Assembly (NCBI GenBank): GCA_937900485.1
Contig: CALCEL010000024.1
Coordinates: 1-40,798, forward strand
Origin: an uncultured Prevotellaceae bacterium
Lineage (GTDB): Bacteria > Bacteroidota > Bacteroidia > Bacteroidales > Bacteroidaceae
Reading direction: 5' to 3'
DNA: 40,798 nucleotides
The notes beneath the pieces were generated by a model. It searched no databases and had not been told where the DNA came from. It saw only the letters and a program-made list of their open reading frames with translations. This document shows positions 15,871 to 24,951 of this stretch, piece by piece. The position numbers were made by a program, and so were the translations under genes. The first letter of the stretch is position 1, and every line of letters starts with the position of its first letter.

Positions 15871-17607
15871 TTATCTTCTCTTCACATCGATAGCCGGTCT
15901 CATCACGTTGATGGCGTGTCCCACGCATCCGCTTGGCTGCTGTATGTTGAGCAGTGCGCAGACGGTGGCTGCGATGTCATTGACGGTGTGCGTGTCATTA
16001 TCCCATGCGTGTCGTATACCTTTACCCATAATGATGAAAGGGATATGTGTGTCGTATGGGCTCCATACGGCATGATTCGTACCTACCGGTATGCCGTTGT
16101 AGTCTTTCTTGTAGCCGTCGTCATAGTCCTCAGTCACGTTAGCCTCGAGGATGACCTGAATGTCTCCGCTTCTCTTCGGGTTGTAACCATTGATGGCCAT
16201 AGTGCGTACAGGTTCAGGCACGTAGTCTGGTATCTTCTTAGTCTCGAAAGCGTACGCCACGATATCTTTTTTCTTCAGCACGTCGATACAGAGGTCAATC
16301 ATGCTCTGACGCATCGAGTCACTGTAGTTATTGTCGGTCTTGAGTGTCTTGTAGTCAAAGAAAATGTTATGGCACTCGAGGCTGTGTATAGGATTCTTTG
16401 TGAGTGCGAATGTCGCCTTGAGCGTGTCATTAAGCTCCTTCATGATTCTGTAGTAAGGCCATGTGCTCGCCGGAATGCCATGCTCCTGTCTGAATACCAC
16501 GTTGTGGCTGCCGGCGTGGTCGGCTGTGAGGAAAGCGACCCACTCACCCTTGCCGACCTGCTCGTCGAGAGCGTCGAACAGACGTTTGAAGTCTTGGTCG
16601 AGTCTGAGGTAGGTGTCCTCAATCCATGGTGCGTTAGGTCCGAGCTTATGACCGATCATGTCGGTACATGAGAAGCTCACGGCGAGGAAGTCAGTCACAC
16701 CCTCCGGGTTTTTGCCGAGCTGCTCGCCCTTGATGGCCGCAAGAGCCATGTCGGCCGTGTATGTGTTGCCTTGTGGAAGATACTTCAGTATGGTACCCGT
16801 TCTCTGGTCATAGTACTTCTCGTAGAGTCCGGCAGACTGTTTGTACGTCTGTGCGTCGTACATGAGTTCCCAGAAGTCAGCCACATACGCTCCGTTCTTG
16901 TCCTTCTTGCGTCCGTATTCCTTTAGGTATGCGGCGCCCAGCTTCTGCTTGTTGAAGTCCTTCACCCACTTAGGCAACTCCTTCATGTAGTACGAGGATG
17001 AGATGAAGTCCATCGACTCACTGTCCATCCAGTAAGAAGCGTTGGCGCAGTGTCCACCTGGGAAGATTGAGCCGCGGTCCTTGATGCTAACGCTTATCAC
17101 CTTGCTGCGGAAGTTAGTTGCGAGTCGAAGCTCGTCGGTCATTGTAGTTGTCAGCATCCTGTGCGGTGAAGCCTTACCTTCCTTGGTTGCCGTTCCCAGT
17201 CCGGTAACTCCCAGGTCTCTGACTGGTGAGTCCCAATTGCCGTCGAAGTACATGCTGTTGCCGATGATGCCGGTGAACGCTGGTACAGAGCCAGTGTATA
17301 TGGCTGTGTGGCCGACGGCGGTCACCGCAGGCAGGTAGTTGATGAGCAGACGGTTGCAGTTGTAGCCCTCAGCCATCATACGTCTGAATCCGCCGTCTGT
17401 AAAACGCTCATAATATCGTGTCAGGTAGTCCCATCTCATCTGGTCCACCACGATGCCTACCACGATCTTCGGTTTTTGTTCTATCTCTCCCACTCTTTGG
17501 GCGTAGGCGTTGCCGCTGTAAACGGAGAAAGCGAAAATGACAATGAGTGAGTTACAAGTTTTTTTCACATTGTCAAGAACTTTTTTGAAATAGTTTTTTT
17601 TTAGCAT
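15871..17607 (-). CDS. pafA: PafA-like periplasmic alkaline phosphatase
   Basis: This 578-residue enzyme belongs to the alkaline phosphatase superfamily branch typified by PafA of Elizabethkingia, a phosphate-insensitive phosphomonoesterase. A signal peptide ends at about AYA-Q (residue 36/37). With a shift of about 17 residues, PafA's active-site residues are found: Asp55 in VVDQMRWD, nucleophile Thr96 in PAVTAVGHTAIYTGS, Asn117 in GIIGNSMYF, and Lys176/Arg178 in SIKDRG. Metal-binding Asp/His segments SCTDMIGHKLGP, TADHAGSHN and NHAVWSPYDTHIP follow in order. It is probably exported to supply phosphate from organic esters. It diverges from cysS with facing -7 boxes only 24 bp apart. The symbol is by homology only. 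Confidence 0.85.
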   Translation of the reverse strand: MLKKNYFKKVLDNVKKTCNSLIVIFAFSVYSGNAYAQRVGEIEQKPKIVVGIVVDQMRWDYLTRYYERFTDGGFRRMMAEGYNCNRLLINYLPAVTAVGHTAIYTGSVPAFTGIIGNSMYFDGNWDSPVRDLGVTGLGTATKEGKASPHRMLTTTMTDELRLATNFRSKVISVSIKDRGSIFPGGHCANASYWMDSESMDFISSSYYMKELPKWVKDFNKQKLGAAYLKEYGRKKDKNGAYVADFWELMYDAQTYKQSAGLYEKYYDQRTGTILKYLPQGNTYTADMALAAIKGEQLGKNPEGVTDFLAVSFSCTDMIGHKLGPNAPWIEDTYLRLDQDFKRLFDALDEQVGKGEWVAFLTADHAGSHNVVFRQEHGIPASTWPYYRIMKELNDTLKATFALTKNPIHSLECHNIFFDYKTLKTDNNYSDSMRQSMIDLCIDVLKKKDIVAYAFETKKIPDYVPEPVRTMAINGYNPKRSGDIQVILEANVTEDYDDGYKKDYNGIPVGTNHAVWSPYDTHIPFIIMGKGIRHAWDNDTHTVNDIAATVCALLNIQQPSGCVGHAINVMRPAIDVKRR

Positions 17608-17627
17608 AAAACAAGTGTGATTTTGTA

Positions 17628-17635
17628 CAAAGGTA
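17628..17635 (-). promoter_or_regulatory. -7 box of the PafA-like gene
   Basis: Minus-strand TACCTTTG lies 20 bp before the ATG at 17607 and would give a leader of roughly 15 nt. No TTTG is found 19-20 bp upstream. Confidence 0.55.
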
Positions 17636-17659
17636 TATATAAATAATTTGTTTTTTGCC

Positions 17660-17667
17660 TATCTTTG
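17660..17667 (+). promoter_or_regulatory. -7 box of the cysS operon
   Basis: TATCTTTG matches the TAnnTTTG consensus. Transcription should start around 17672, which leaves almost no leader before the ATG at 17676 and about a dozen bases before the ATG at 17685. The frame's earlier ATG at 17655 is therefore excluded. Confidence 0.6.
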
Positions 17668-17684
17668 CGGAAAATATGTCAAAT

Positions 17685-19190
17685 ATGGAAAAAGTATTAT
17701 ACATCTATAACACGTTGTCAAGAAGAAAAGAAGTGTTCAAACCCCTCCATGCGCCTTTCGTGGGTATGTATGTGTGCGGACCTACGGTTTATGGTGACGC
17801 TCATCTAGGTCATGCGCGTCCAGCCATAACGTTTGACATTCTTTTCCGTTATCTCAAGCACCTTGGTTACAAGGTGAGATATGTCCGTAACATCACTGAC
17901 GTCGGCCACCTTGAGCATGACGCCGACGAGGGCGAGGACAAGATTGCTAAGAAGGCTCGTCTGGAGCAACTCGAGCCTATGGAGGTCGCTCAGTATTACA
18001 CTAACCGTTTCCATGAGGCTATGGACGCTCTCGGATGTCTGCGCCCAAGCATCGAGCCGCACGCCACAGGTCATATCATCGAGCAGCAGCAGCTGGTGAG
18101 CCAGATCATGGATAACGGATACGCGTACGTGTCTAACGGCTCTGTCTATTTCGATGTCGAGAAGTATAACAAAGACCATAAGTACGGAATACTCTCCGGA
18201 CGTAGCCTTGAGAACATCAAGGATGCCAGCCGTGAACTCGCCGGAGTGGGCGAGAAACGCAACCAGGCTGACTTCGCCCTCTGGAAAGCGGCACAGCCGG
18301 AGCATATCATGAGATGGCCTTCACCTTGGAGCGACGGTTTCCCGGGATGGCACTGTGAGTGTACCGCCATGGGACGTAAGTACCTCGGCTCTCATTTTGA
18401 TATTCATGGTGGTGGACTTGACCTCGTCTTCCCTCATCACGAGTGTGAGATAGCCCAGGCGGTGGCGAGCCAGGGTGACCAGATGGTAAAGTACTGGATG
18501 CACAATAACATGATCACCATCGACGGTAAGAAGATGGGTAAGTCATATAATAACTTCATCACTCTGCCGCAGTTCTTCGCTGGAGAGCATGAGAGACTGG
18601 AGCGCGGCTATTCTCCGATGACTATACGTTTCTTCATCCTTCAGGCTCATTACCGCTCTACCGTGGACTTCTCAAACGAGGCGCTGCAGGCTGCCGAGAA
18701 GGGACTGGAGCGCCTGATGGACGCATGGAGGTCGCTGACAGGACTGACTGCCTCTGACAATGCGTCAATCAATATGGGCTTTGTCGATGAGCTTAAGGAT
18801 AAGTGCTACGAGGCTATGAATGATGACCTCAACACACCAATCGTCATCTCTCATCTCTTCGACGCCACTAAGACAATAAATAATATCGTGGATAAGAAGG
18901 AGACGATAAGTGCCGACGCTCTGGATACCCTGAAGTCACTCTTCTCTGTCTTCGTGTTCGATATACTCGGTATCAACGCCAACGCGGGAAAGAACAGCGC
19001 TGAGGCTGGCATGTCTGACGCTCGTGAGGAGGCGTTCGGAAAAGTCGTGGATATGTTGCTTGAGCAGCGTAAGAAGGCTAAGGAGAATAAGGACTGGGCC
19101 ACGAGTGACCTTATCCGTGACAACCTTGCCGCACTGGGCTTTGAGGTCAAGGATACAAAGGATGGTTTTTCTTGGAAACTGAACAAATAA
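17685..19190 (+). CDS. cysS: Cysteinyl-tRNA synthetase
   Basis: This class I synthetase of about 501 residues charges tRNA-Cys. The zinc ligand Cys31 (VCGPTVYG), the HIGH-type motif HLGH (40-43), the WHCECTAMG and HHECEIAQ zinc region, and the KMSKS-type motif KMGKS (283-287) are all present. The C-terminal part ends in the usual helical anticodon-binding and DALR-like region. I choose ATG 17685, matching family N-termini (MEKVLYIYNTL). ATG 17676 is possible if the leader is nearly absent. Three further genes follow with 2-bp spacing or 4-bp overlaps. Confidence 0.93.
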   Translation: MEKVLYIYNTLSRRKEVFKPLHAPFVGMYVCGPTVYGDAHLGHARPAITFDILFRYLKHLGYKVRYVRNITDVGHLEHDADEGEDKIAKKARLEQLEPMEVAQYYTNRFHEAMDALGCLRPSIEPHATGHIIEQQQLVSQIMDNGYAYVSNGSVYFDVEKYNKDHKYGILSGRSLENIKDASRELAGVGEKRNQADFALWKAAQPEHIMRWPSPWSDGFPGWHCECTAMGRKYLGSHFDIHGGGLDLVFPHHECEIAQAVASQGDQMVKYWMHNNMITIDGKKMGKSYNNFITLPQFFAGEHERLERGYSPMTIRFFILQAHYRSTVDFSNEALQAAEKGLERLMDAWRSLTGLTASDNASINMGFVDELKDKCYEAMNDDLNTPIVISHLFDATKTINNIVDKKETISADALDTLKSLFSVFVFDILGINANAGKNSAEAGMSDAREEAFGKVVDMLLEQRKKAKENKDWATSDLIRDNLAALGFEVKDTKDGFSWKLNK

Positions 19191-19192
19191 CA

Positions 19193-19399
19193 ATGATTGA
19201 CAAACTGAAAAAAATCATGATGGTGGTGTCCATGCTGTTCGTGGTGATCTGTTTCATCGCGAGTATCGTCATGGCACTGATACTACCTGAAGGTGACGCT
19301 AACGTGTATACCTTCTACTTCTTTGCGTTAATCTTTTTCGCTGCCTCTGTATGGATGGCAATGAATGTGTATAACGTATTTAATTCCGGAAAGAAATGA
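19193..19399 (+). CDS. Small two-helix membrane protein of unknown function
   Basis: This 68-residue protein begins with a short basic N-terminus (MIDKLKKIM). Two hydrophobic segments (about residues 8-31 and 39-57) are separated by a polar loop PEGDANVY. The topology is a helical hairpin in the inner membrane. It starts 2 bp after the cysS stop and overlaps the next gene by 4 bp (ATGA), so it is translationally coupled in the operon. I do not recognise the family. Confidence 0.6.
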   Translation: MIDKLKKIMMVVSMLFVVICFIASIVMALILPEGDANVYTFYFFALIFFAASVWMAMNVYNVFNSGKK

Positions 19400-19848
19400 G
19401 AAAAAAACTTGTCTCCTTTGCATTGGCTGCGGTGGCTTCTCTTGGGATGTCCGCCAAGAGTGTCGTGTTTACTCTTACTGACGGAACTCTGGTCTATTAC
19501 CTGCTGAGCAGGACTGAGACGTCGCCTATGATGAGGTTCGTAGACGGAGGAGTGACGGTTAACACCGATTACTTTGCTTTTTCCCAACTGAAGAATTTTT
19601 ATATCTCTACTACTGACGACCCGAATGCTATCGAAGACCTCGACTACACGTATGGCGGGAACGGCGGAAAGCTCGTCTTCGATGCGGCAAAGGTGATTAA
19701 TGTCACTGTGTGTGAGGTCAACGGCACAAGGGTTAATGCGGATGTCCAGGACATGGACGGTAAGCTTGTCGTCGACCTGACAGGACTGAAGAGTGGAGTG
19801 TATCTGGTTAATACAGGTGGTTCATCTTTTAAGATTATAAAGAAATGA
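19396..19848 (+). CDS. Secreted protein with type IX secretion-like C-terminal tail
   Basis: This 150-residue protein has a signal peptide (MRKKLVSFALAAVASLGMSA) and a C-terminal region of about 35 residues, DMDGKLVVDLTGLKSGVYLVNTGG, ending SFKIIKK. That resembles the type A C-terminal sorting domain recognised by the Bacteroidota type IX secretion system, with its characteristic L..GVYLV and final Lys-rich strand. The middle part (TDGTLVYYLLSRTETSPMM) is similar in style to short Prevotella exported proteins. Start and stop overlap both neighbours by 4 bp. The partner role with the following metallopeptidase-like protein is inferred from coupling only. Confidence 0.6.
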   Translation: MRKKLVSFALAAVASLGMSAKSVVFTLTDGTLVYYLLSRTETSPMMRFVDGGVTVNTDYFAFSQLKNFYISTTDDPNAIEDLDYTYGGNGGKLVFDAAKVINVTVCEVNGTRVNADVQDMDGKLVVDLTGLKSGVYLVNTGGSSFKIIKK

Positions 19849-21968
19849 GATACAGGAATATAAAAAGGCTTCTTTTCAGAACGGGACTGTCTATCTTCTC
19901 TCTCTGCTCGTATCTTCCGGCGATGGCGGAGACAGGAGACACGCTTTGGTTCGACTTCAGCGACCGTTTCACGGAGGATGTTACGTATGACCTGAGCGCA
20001 TACGACTCCATTCAGTTTGACTATCTCTCCATGAGACTTTACCGAAAGACGGGTACTATTAAGAGTATCTCAAAGTCGTATTACGCTTCTACGTATGGCA
20101 CGTATACTTTCGATAACCCTGGAAGGATTATTGTGAAGCCGAGCACTTACTCTTCTAATGACTTCACAAATGAAAACTCACAGTTCTGCTTTCAGCGTTC
20201 CGCAGAGTCGGAGCATTTCATCATCTTCTGGGCGAATGGATTGAATAAGACGGCGTCAGGCAACATCAGTCTCGGAGGATATACAGTGAACGTCAACACG
20301 CTGCTGACTAACGCCGAGAAGATTTGGAAGTGCTATGTTGAGGAACTCGGATTCCTGGAGCCAGGCAATTCCACGACTGACAAGGTGAAGATCGAGATGT
20401 TCATCGTCAATCAGACTGACTGGAGAGCTGACGGCAGCGGCACGACAGGTACGATATACTCGTATAGCGGCACTACTAAATCGTCCAAATCATATAAGGT
20501 GGGACTGTTCCATTGTAACCCGTGGGCGGCTACTGGACGTAACGGACACACCATGGCGCATGAGATAGGACACACGTTCCAGTATCTTGTCAGCGCTGAC
20601 TTGGGTGACTCGCACGGACTCAATTACGTCCTCGGAGATAATTCCAGCGGTAATGAGTGGTGGGAGGACTGCGCCAATTGGCAGGCTTATAAGGTCTATC
20701 CTTCTTATCAGTTCTCCGACGGAGAGTATTTCGAAGGGTACATGAGCCGTCACCATCTTAATATTCACCATGAGGACGCAAGGTATTTCAACTGCTTCTA
20801 TCAGGACTGGTGGTGCCAACAGCATGGTAAGAATACCGTGGGACGTGTGTGGAGAGAGTCAAAAAAGCCTGAGGACCCGTCACAGGCTTACATGCGTATC
20901 TTCGGACTTGACGAGGATGGATATGCCAAGGAGATGTACGACGCTTACTCTCATCTAACTACTATTGATATCGATGAGGTCCGTGATTATGGTAAGGCTA
21001 AGATAGGACTGGAGCAGCAGAGACTGAAAGAACCTGACTCTGACTTCATCGCCAAGTATCTGGATAACGATAACTCCTGGTGGGTCGTGGATTCCGCTTA
21101 TTGCCCTCAGAACTACGGATATAACGCAAACCCTCTCAAGGTACCGGCAGCAGGAACTGTTGTCAAGGCGGTGTTCAAGGGACTGGCTGGTTGCGACGGC
21201 TATCGTAAGGTGAAGACGGAGTATGCGGGATGGCGCTACGGACTTGTGGCGTACACTTCTGACGGACTGCGTGTCTACTCGGATATGGGAACGGATAAGG
21301 ACGGAGAGGTGTCAATAACTGTTCCTGAGAATTGCGTCAATATGTGGTTCGTGGTCATGGGTGCTCCGTCTGTTTACTGGGTTCACTCATGGAACAGTAA
21401 TGTGACGGACGACGAGCAATGGCCGTATGCTGTCAAGTTCGATGGCACTGACCCTTATGGGGCAAGCAGGGTCTACGGCGAGTACGCTGATGACTATGAG
21501 CGTAAGGACACAACGGTGGTCATCAACGCTAATTTGTCTTATAGCTCATCGTCTTACACAAGTGTAAGGGTACAGTATGACATGGATGCTGTGTCTAAGG
21601 CTCTTGGAGTATCTACGGCGCAGATGAAAGCTGTCACTGTGGGTAAGTCATCAGGTAAGACTAACTACCTGCGTTTCGCCGGTATCAACGCTAACGGAGT
21701 GACTCAGACTAACAGTAACACCACATCTACATCATCGTCAACATGCTTCGGACATTGGTTCACTACAGCCGGGAATGTCTGCGGATATGATAGCTCCGCT
21801 GCTGTGTTCGCAGAGATGTATCCGGAAAAATATGGATGCTACGTCGGACAATATCCTGGAAGATTGAAAAAAAATAACACTTATGTGATACGTCAGGCGT
21901 TTATTTATACGGATAAGAAAGGCGCTGAATATAAAGCGACTATGGAGGTGCGTCTGAAAGTGAATTAA
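19845..21968 (+). CDS. Secreted DUF6055/DUF4859-type protein with HEIGH metallopeptidase motif
   Basis: This 707-residue exported protein has a signal peptide ending near AMA-E (about residue 28). A central domain contains HEIGH (239-243) in a MAHEIGHTFQY context, followed by WWEDCANWQAY. This is the pattern of DUF6055 zinc-peptidase-like proteins, where Glu after the motif may be a third ligand. The C-terminal domain (about residues 560-707, YDMDAVSKALGVSTAQMK onward) resembles DUF4859, probably carbohydrate- or surface-binding. It is coupled by 4 bp to the small sorting-tail protein. Substrate is unknown. Domain names are from memory of the families; the HExxH motif is seen directly. Confidence 0.65.
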   Translation: MRYRNIKRLLFRTGLSIFSLCSYLPAMAETGDTLWFDFSDRFTEDVTYDLSAYDSIQFDYLSMRLYRKTGTIKSISKSYYASTYGTYTFDNPGRIIVKPSTYSSNDFTNENSQFCFQRSAESEHFIIFWANGLNKTASGNISLGGYTVNVNTLLTNAEKIWKCYVEELGFLEPGNSTTDKVKIEMFIVNQTDWRADGSGTTGTIYSYSGTTKSSKSYKVGLFHCNPWAATGRNGHTMAHEIGHTFQYLVSADLGDSHGLNYVLGDNSSGNEWWEDCANWQAYKVYPSYQFSDGEYFEGYMSRHHLNIHHEDARYFNCFYQDWWCQQHGKNTVGRVWRESKKPEDPSQAYMRIFGLDEDGYAKEMYDAYSHLTTIDIDEVRDYGKAKIGLEQQRLKEPDSDFIAKYLDNDNSWWVVDSAYCPQNYGYNANPLKVPAAGTVVKAVFKGLAGCDGYRKVKTEYAGWRYGLVAYTSDGLRVYSDMGTDKDGEVSITVPENCVNMWFVVMGAPSVYWVHSWNSNVTDDEQWPYAVKFDGTDPYGASRVYGEYADDYERKDTTVVINANLSYSSSSYTSVRVQYDMDAVSKALGVSTAQMKAVTVGKSSGKTNYLRFAGINANGVTQTNSNTTSTSSSTCFGHWFTTAGNVCGYDSSAAVFAEMYPEKYGCYVGQYPGRLKKNNTYVIRQAFIYTDKKGAEYKATMEVRLKVN

Positions 21969-21999
21969 AAAAATAAAAAAAAAGACAAAAAAAAGTAAC

Positions 22000-22026
22000 T
22001 TAGATTAAACCTTTTGTGTATATTCG
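22000..22026 (+). promoter_or_regulatory. Possible promoter of a small RNA
   Basis: TATATTCG (22019-22026) matches TAnnTTTG except for one C, and TTAG lies at 22000-22003. Spacing is shorter than usual. The same TTCG variant with TTAG upstream recurs before pflB. Confidence 0.35.
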
Positions 22027-22031
22027 CGTCA

Positions 22032-22217
22032 TACAAACGCAAGCGTCCTGAAAAAGGCCGTTCTGGTAAGTGCCAGTGAATGCGGTTGGGAGTGCTTGTT
22101 ACTTAACTAAGAAGGGACAATGCAAATAATATGAATAGGTAAAGATTAAATGCGATGATTAACTATTAGAGTTAATGGAAATAGAGGACGTTGTGAAACG
22201 ACCTCTATTTTTTTTAC
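22032..22217 (+). ncRNA. Candidate structured small RNA (about 185 nt)
   Basis: Between a possible promoter at 22019-22026 and a strong terminator ending at 22216 lies about 185 nt with no good open frame. Several hairpins are visible. One is CTGG/CCAG (22053-22066) enclosed by GCCG/CGGT. A longer one pairs TTGT..CTT with AAG..ACAA around 22095-22120. A 7-bp stem ATTAACT/AGTTAAT lies around 22159-22177. It could be a free small RNA or the 3' untranslated end of the cysS operon. I could not match it to 6S, SRP, tmRNA or RNase P RNA by their conserved cores. Confidence 0.45.
22180..22216 (+). terminator. Strong intrinsic terminator
   Basis: AATAGAGG and CCTCTATT (8 bp), continued by CGTT/AACG across an A-A mismatch, form a stem at 22180-22209. 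Seven further T residues follow. It ends transcripts from the small RNA region or read-through from the cysS operon. Confidence 0.8.
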
Positions 22218-22290
22218 CACCTTCTTACCTATGATACCCACTACTAATACCACCTTCATGTTAATGCTGTTACGTGACTCCATCACAATA

Positions 22291-22349
22291 CCTTATATAT
22301 AAGTTGCCCTCACCGTATATATGTTTTACTTCCACCTTGTATATATGTT
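22291..22349 (+). repeat. Three short degenerate repeats upstream of pflB
   Basis: CCTTATATATAAGTT (22291-22305), CACCGTATATATGTT (22311-22325) and CACCTTGTATATATGTT (22333-22349) recur every 20-22 bp, about 100-190 bp before the pflB -7 box. The helical-turn spacing fits a tandem protein-binding array, but no known operator is recognised. The remaining 22217-22576 has no gene. Confidence 0.4.
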
Positions 22350-22450
22350 ATCTTAATCAGAAAATGTAGTGTCGTTATTGCTCATAAATTGTGTGTTTTG
22401 GCACGATATGTAAGTAAAAAATATTTACTGATAATTGAGTATGTTTTTTC

Positions 22451-22483
22451 TTAGTGTATTTATGGAAAAATATCTTAACTTCG
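22451..22483 (+). promoter_or_regulatory. Probable pflB promoter
   Basis: TTAG (22451-22454) and TAACTTCG (22476-22483) are spaced 21 bp apart; the -7 box has C for T at the seventh position. The start would lie about 85-90 nt before the pflB ATG. Confidence 0.4.
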
Positions 22484-22576
22484 CGGTCAGAAATACGGAT
22501 GTTGTGTTTTAGGATGTTTCAATTAAAAACGTGAGATAATTCATTCTGATTATTTTCATTTAATACATATATTTTC

Positions 22577-24814
22577 ATGAAGTTATCTAATAATATTGAG
22601 GGTTTCAACGGCTACATTTGGAAGCGGGAAATCAATGTACGTGACTTTATTCAGCACAACTACACTCCTTACACGGGAGATGAGTCGTTCCTGGTGGGTC
22701 CTACGGCTAAGACACTGGCTATTTGGAACAAGCTTACTGAGATGTTCAAGACAGAGCGTGAGAAAGGTGTTTATGATGCAGAGACGTCCTTGCCGCAGTC
22801 GTTGGACACTTACGGAGCCGGTTACATAGATAAAGATAACGAGGTGGTTGTGGGACTTCAGACCGACGCACCGCTCAAGCGTGGTATCTTTCCGAAGGGA
22901 GGTATACGTATGGTGGAGTCTGCGTTGAAGGCTTATGGATATGAGCTTAACCCTGCCACAAAGGATATATATACAAAGTATCGCAAGACACATAATGAGG
23001 GTGTTTTCTCAGCATATAACAAAGATATAAGAGCAGCGAGACACGCACATATCATCACAGGCCTGCCTGACGCCTACGGACGAGGACGAATCATCGGTGA
23101 CTACCGTCGCATCGCTCTTTACGGTGTTAACAACCTCATTGAGGAGCGTAAGAGATTCCTTGAGCGCCTCGACGTGCAGGAGATGACTGAGGATGCGGTG
23201 AGAAGACGTGAGGAGACTACGGAGCAGATATTGGCTCTTAAGGCTTTTGTCTCAATGTGTGCCAACTATGGTTTCGACGTCACTCGTCCGGCACAGAACG
23301 CTCGTGAGGCTGTGCAGTGGGTTTACTTCGGCTACCTCGGTGCGGTGAAGGATCAGGATGGAGCAGCCATGTCATTGGGACGTGTGAGCACTTTCCTCGA
23401 CATCTTCATCGAGAGAGATATCAAAGAGGGCAGTCTCACGGAAGAGGAGGCTCAGGAGTTGATTGACCAGATGGTCATCAAGCTTCGTATAGTGCGTTTC
23501 CTTCGTACACCAGAATATAACGACTTGTTCTCTGGCGACCCAGTGTGGGTGACTGAGTCAATAGGAGGTATGGGGGTTGACGGACGTACCATGGTTACCA
23601 AGACATCTTACCGTCTCTTACACACATTAGAGAACCTTGGACCTGCGCCTGAGCCAAACCTCACTGTGCTGTGGGCCCAGAATCTGCCAGACAACTGGAA
23701 GAAGTACTGCGCTAAGATGTCAATCAAGACGAGCGCCATCCAGTATGAGAATGACGATCTCATGCGTCCGGACTATGGTGATGACTATGGTATCGCTTGT
23801 TGTGTCAGTCCTATGAAAATCGGAAAGCAGATGCAGTTCTTCGGAGCGCGTGCCAACCTTGCCAAGTGTCTCCTCTACGCCATCAACGGTGGTCGTGACG
23901 AGATAACAGGTGAGCAGGTCGGTCCTTCATACGAGGGCATCAGCGGTGACTACCTCGAGTACGACGAGTTGATGGAGAAGTTCGAGAAAATGATGAGCTG
24001 GCTCGCCAAGACATATGTCAACGCCCTGACTATAATCCATTACATGCACGACAAGTATGACTACGAGGCATACCAGATGTCACTCATCGATGGCGACGTG
24101 CTCAGGACGCGCGCCACAGGTATCGCCGGTCTGTCCATCGTGACAGACTCACTCGCCGCAGTCAAGTTCGGCAAGGTGAAAATAGTGCGTGACGAGCGTG
24201 GCATAGCTGTAGGCTTTGAGCAGGAAGGCTCGTACGTTCCTTATGGCAACAACGACGACGCCACAGACAAACTGGCGCTCATGGTTACTGAGAAATTCAT
24301 GGAGTTCATGCGTCAGCACGAGACTTACAGAAACGCCGTACCAACACAGTCTATCCTGACCATCACATCTAACGTGGTGTACGGAAAGAATACAGGTGCC
24401 ACACCTGACGGACGCGCCAAGGGAGTGCCATTTGCGCCGGGAGCAAACCCGATGAACGGACGTGACGTCAAGGGTGCTGTCGCTGCTTTGGCTTCAGTGG
24501 CTAAGCTGCCATTCCAGCATTCTCATGATGGTATATCATACACCTTCGCCATCTCACCTTCAACTCTCGGCAAGGATGATGAGACAAAGGTCGACAACCT
24601 CGTGGGACTTATGGACGGTTACTTCACGCCGGACGGAGGACATCACCTTAACGTCAACGTGTTCGACCGTGAGTTGCTTGTTGACGCCATGGAGCATCCT
24701 GAGAAGTACCCGCAGCTCACTATACGTGTCAGCGGATACGCCGTCAACTTCGTTAAGCTCACGAGAGAGCAGCAGCTCGACGTATTGTCTCGTACGATTA
24801 ACAAGTCGCTCTGA
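22577..24814 (+). CDS. pflB: Formate C-acetyltransferase (pyruvate formate-lyase)
   Basis: This 745-residue glycyl-radical enzyme converts pyruvate and CoA to acetyl-CoA and formate under anaerobic conditions. The catalytic cysteine pair Cys408-Cys409 (GIACCVSPM) and the glycyl-radical site Gly720 in RVSGYAVNF are both present. Length is slightly below that of E. coli PflB (760). Its activase gene follows 137 bp downstream. The long upstream region with repeats suggests specific control, probably by redox state. Identification is secure. Confidence 0.96.
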   Translation: MKLSNNIEGFNGYIWKREINVRDFIQHNYTPYTGDESFLVGPTAKTLAIWNKLTEMFKTEREKGVYDAETSLPQSLDTYGAGYIDKDNEVVVGLQTDAPLKRGIFPKGGIRMVESALKAYGYELNPATKDIYTKYRKTHNEGVFSAYNKDIRAARHAHIITGLPDAYGRGRIIGDYRRIALYGVNNLIEERKRFLERLDVQEMTEDAVRRREETTEQILALKAFVSMCANYGFDVTRPAQNAREAVQWVYFGYLGAVKDQDGAAMSLGRVSTFLDIFIERDIKEGSLTEEEAQELIDQMVIKLRIVRFLRTPEYNDLFSGDPVWVTESIGGMGVDGRTMVTKTSYRLLHTLENLGPAPEPNLTVLWAQNLPDNWKKYCAKMSIKTSAIQYENDDLMRPDYGDDYGIACCVSPMKIGKQMQFFGARANLAKCLLYAINGGRDEITGEQVGPSYEGISGDYLEYDELMEKFEKMMSWLAKTYVNALTIIHYMHDKYDYEAYQMSLIDGDVLRTRATGIAGLSIVTDSLAAVKFGKVKIVRDERGIAVGFEQEGSYVPYGNNDDATDKLALMVTEKFMEFMRQHETYRNAVPTQSILTITSNVVYGKNTGATPDGRAKGVPFAPGANPMNGRDVKGAVAALASVAKLPFQHSHDGISYTFAISPSTLGKDDETKVDNLVGLMDGYFTPDGGHHLNVNVFDRELLVDAMEHPEKYPQLTIRVSGYAVNFVKLTREQQLDVLSRTINKSL

Positions 24815-24951
24815 TGCCTCGAGGCTGAGTGCGGGTGTTGATGTGTCACATTCACCCGTGTCAGATGTTAAACGTGTTTTTACGGTGGAGGCGAGAGATA
24901 ATCCACCAAGTGTATGATTACTGCGGTTAATACCAGTAAAATAATATTAGG

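Noticed and set aside
15865..16671. Long open frame on the plus strand opposite the PafA-like gene
   Set aside because: It is an antisense shadow of a gene with full catalytic motifs; its translation has no family features.
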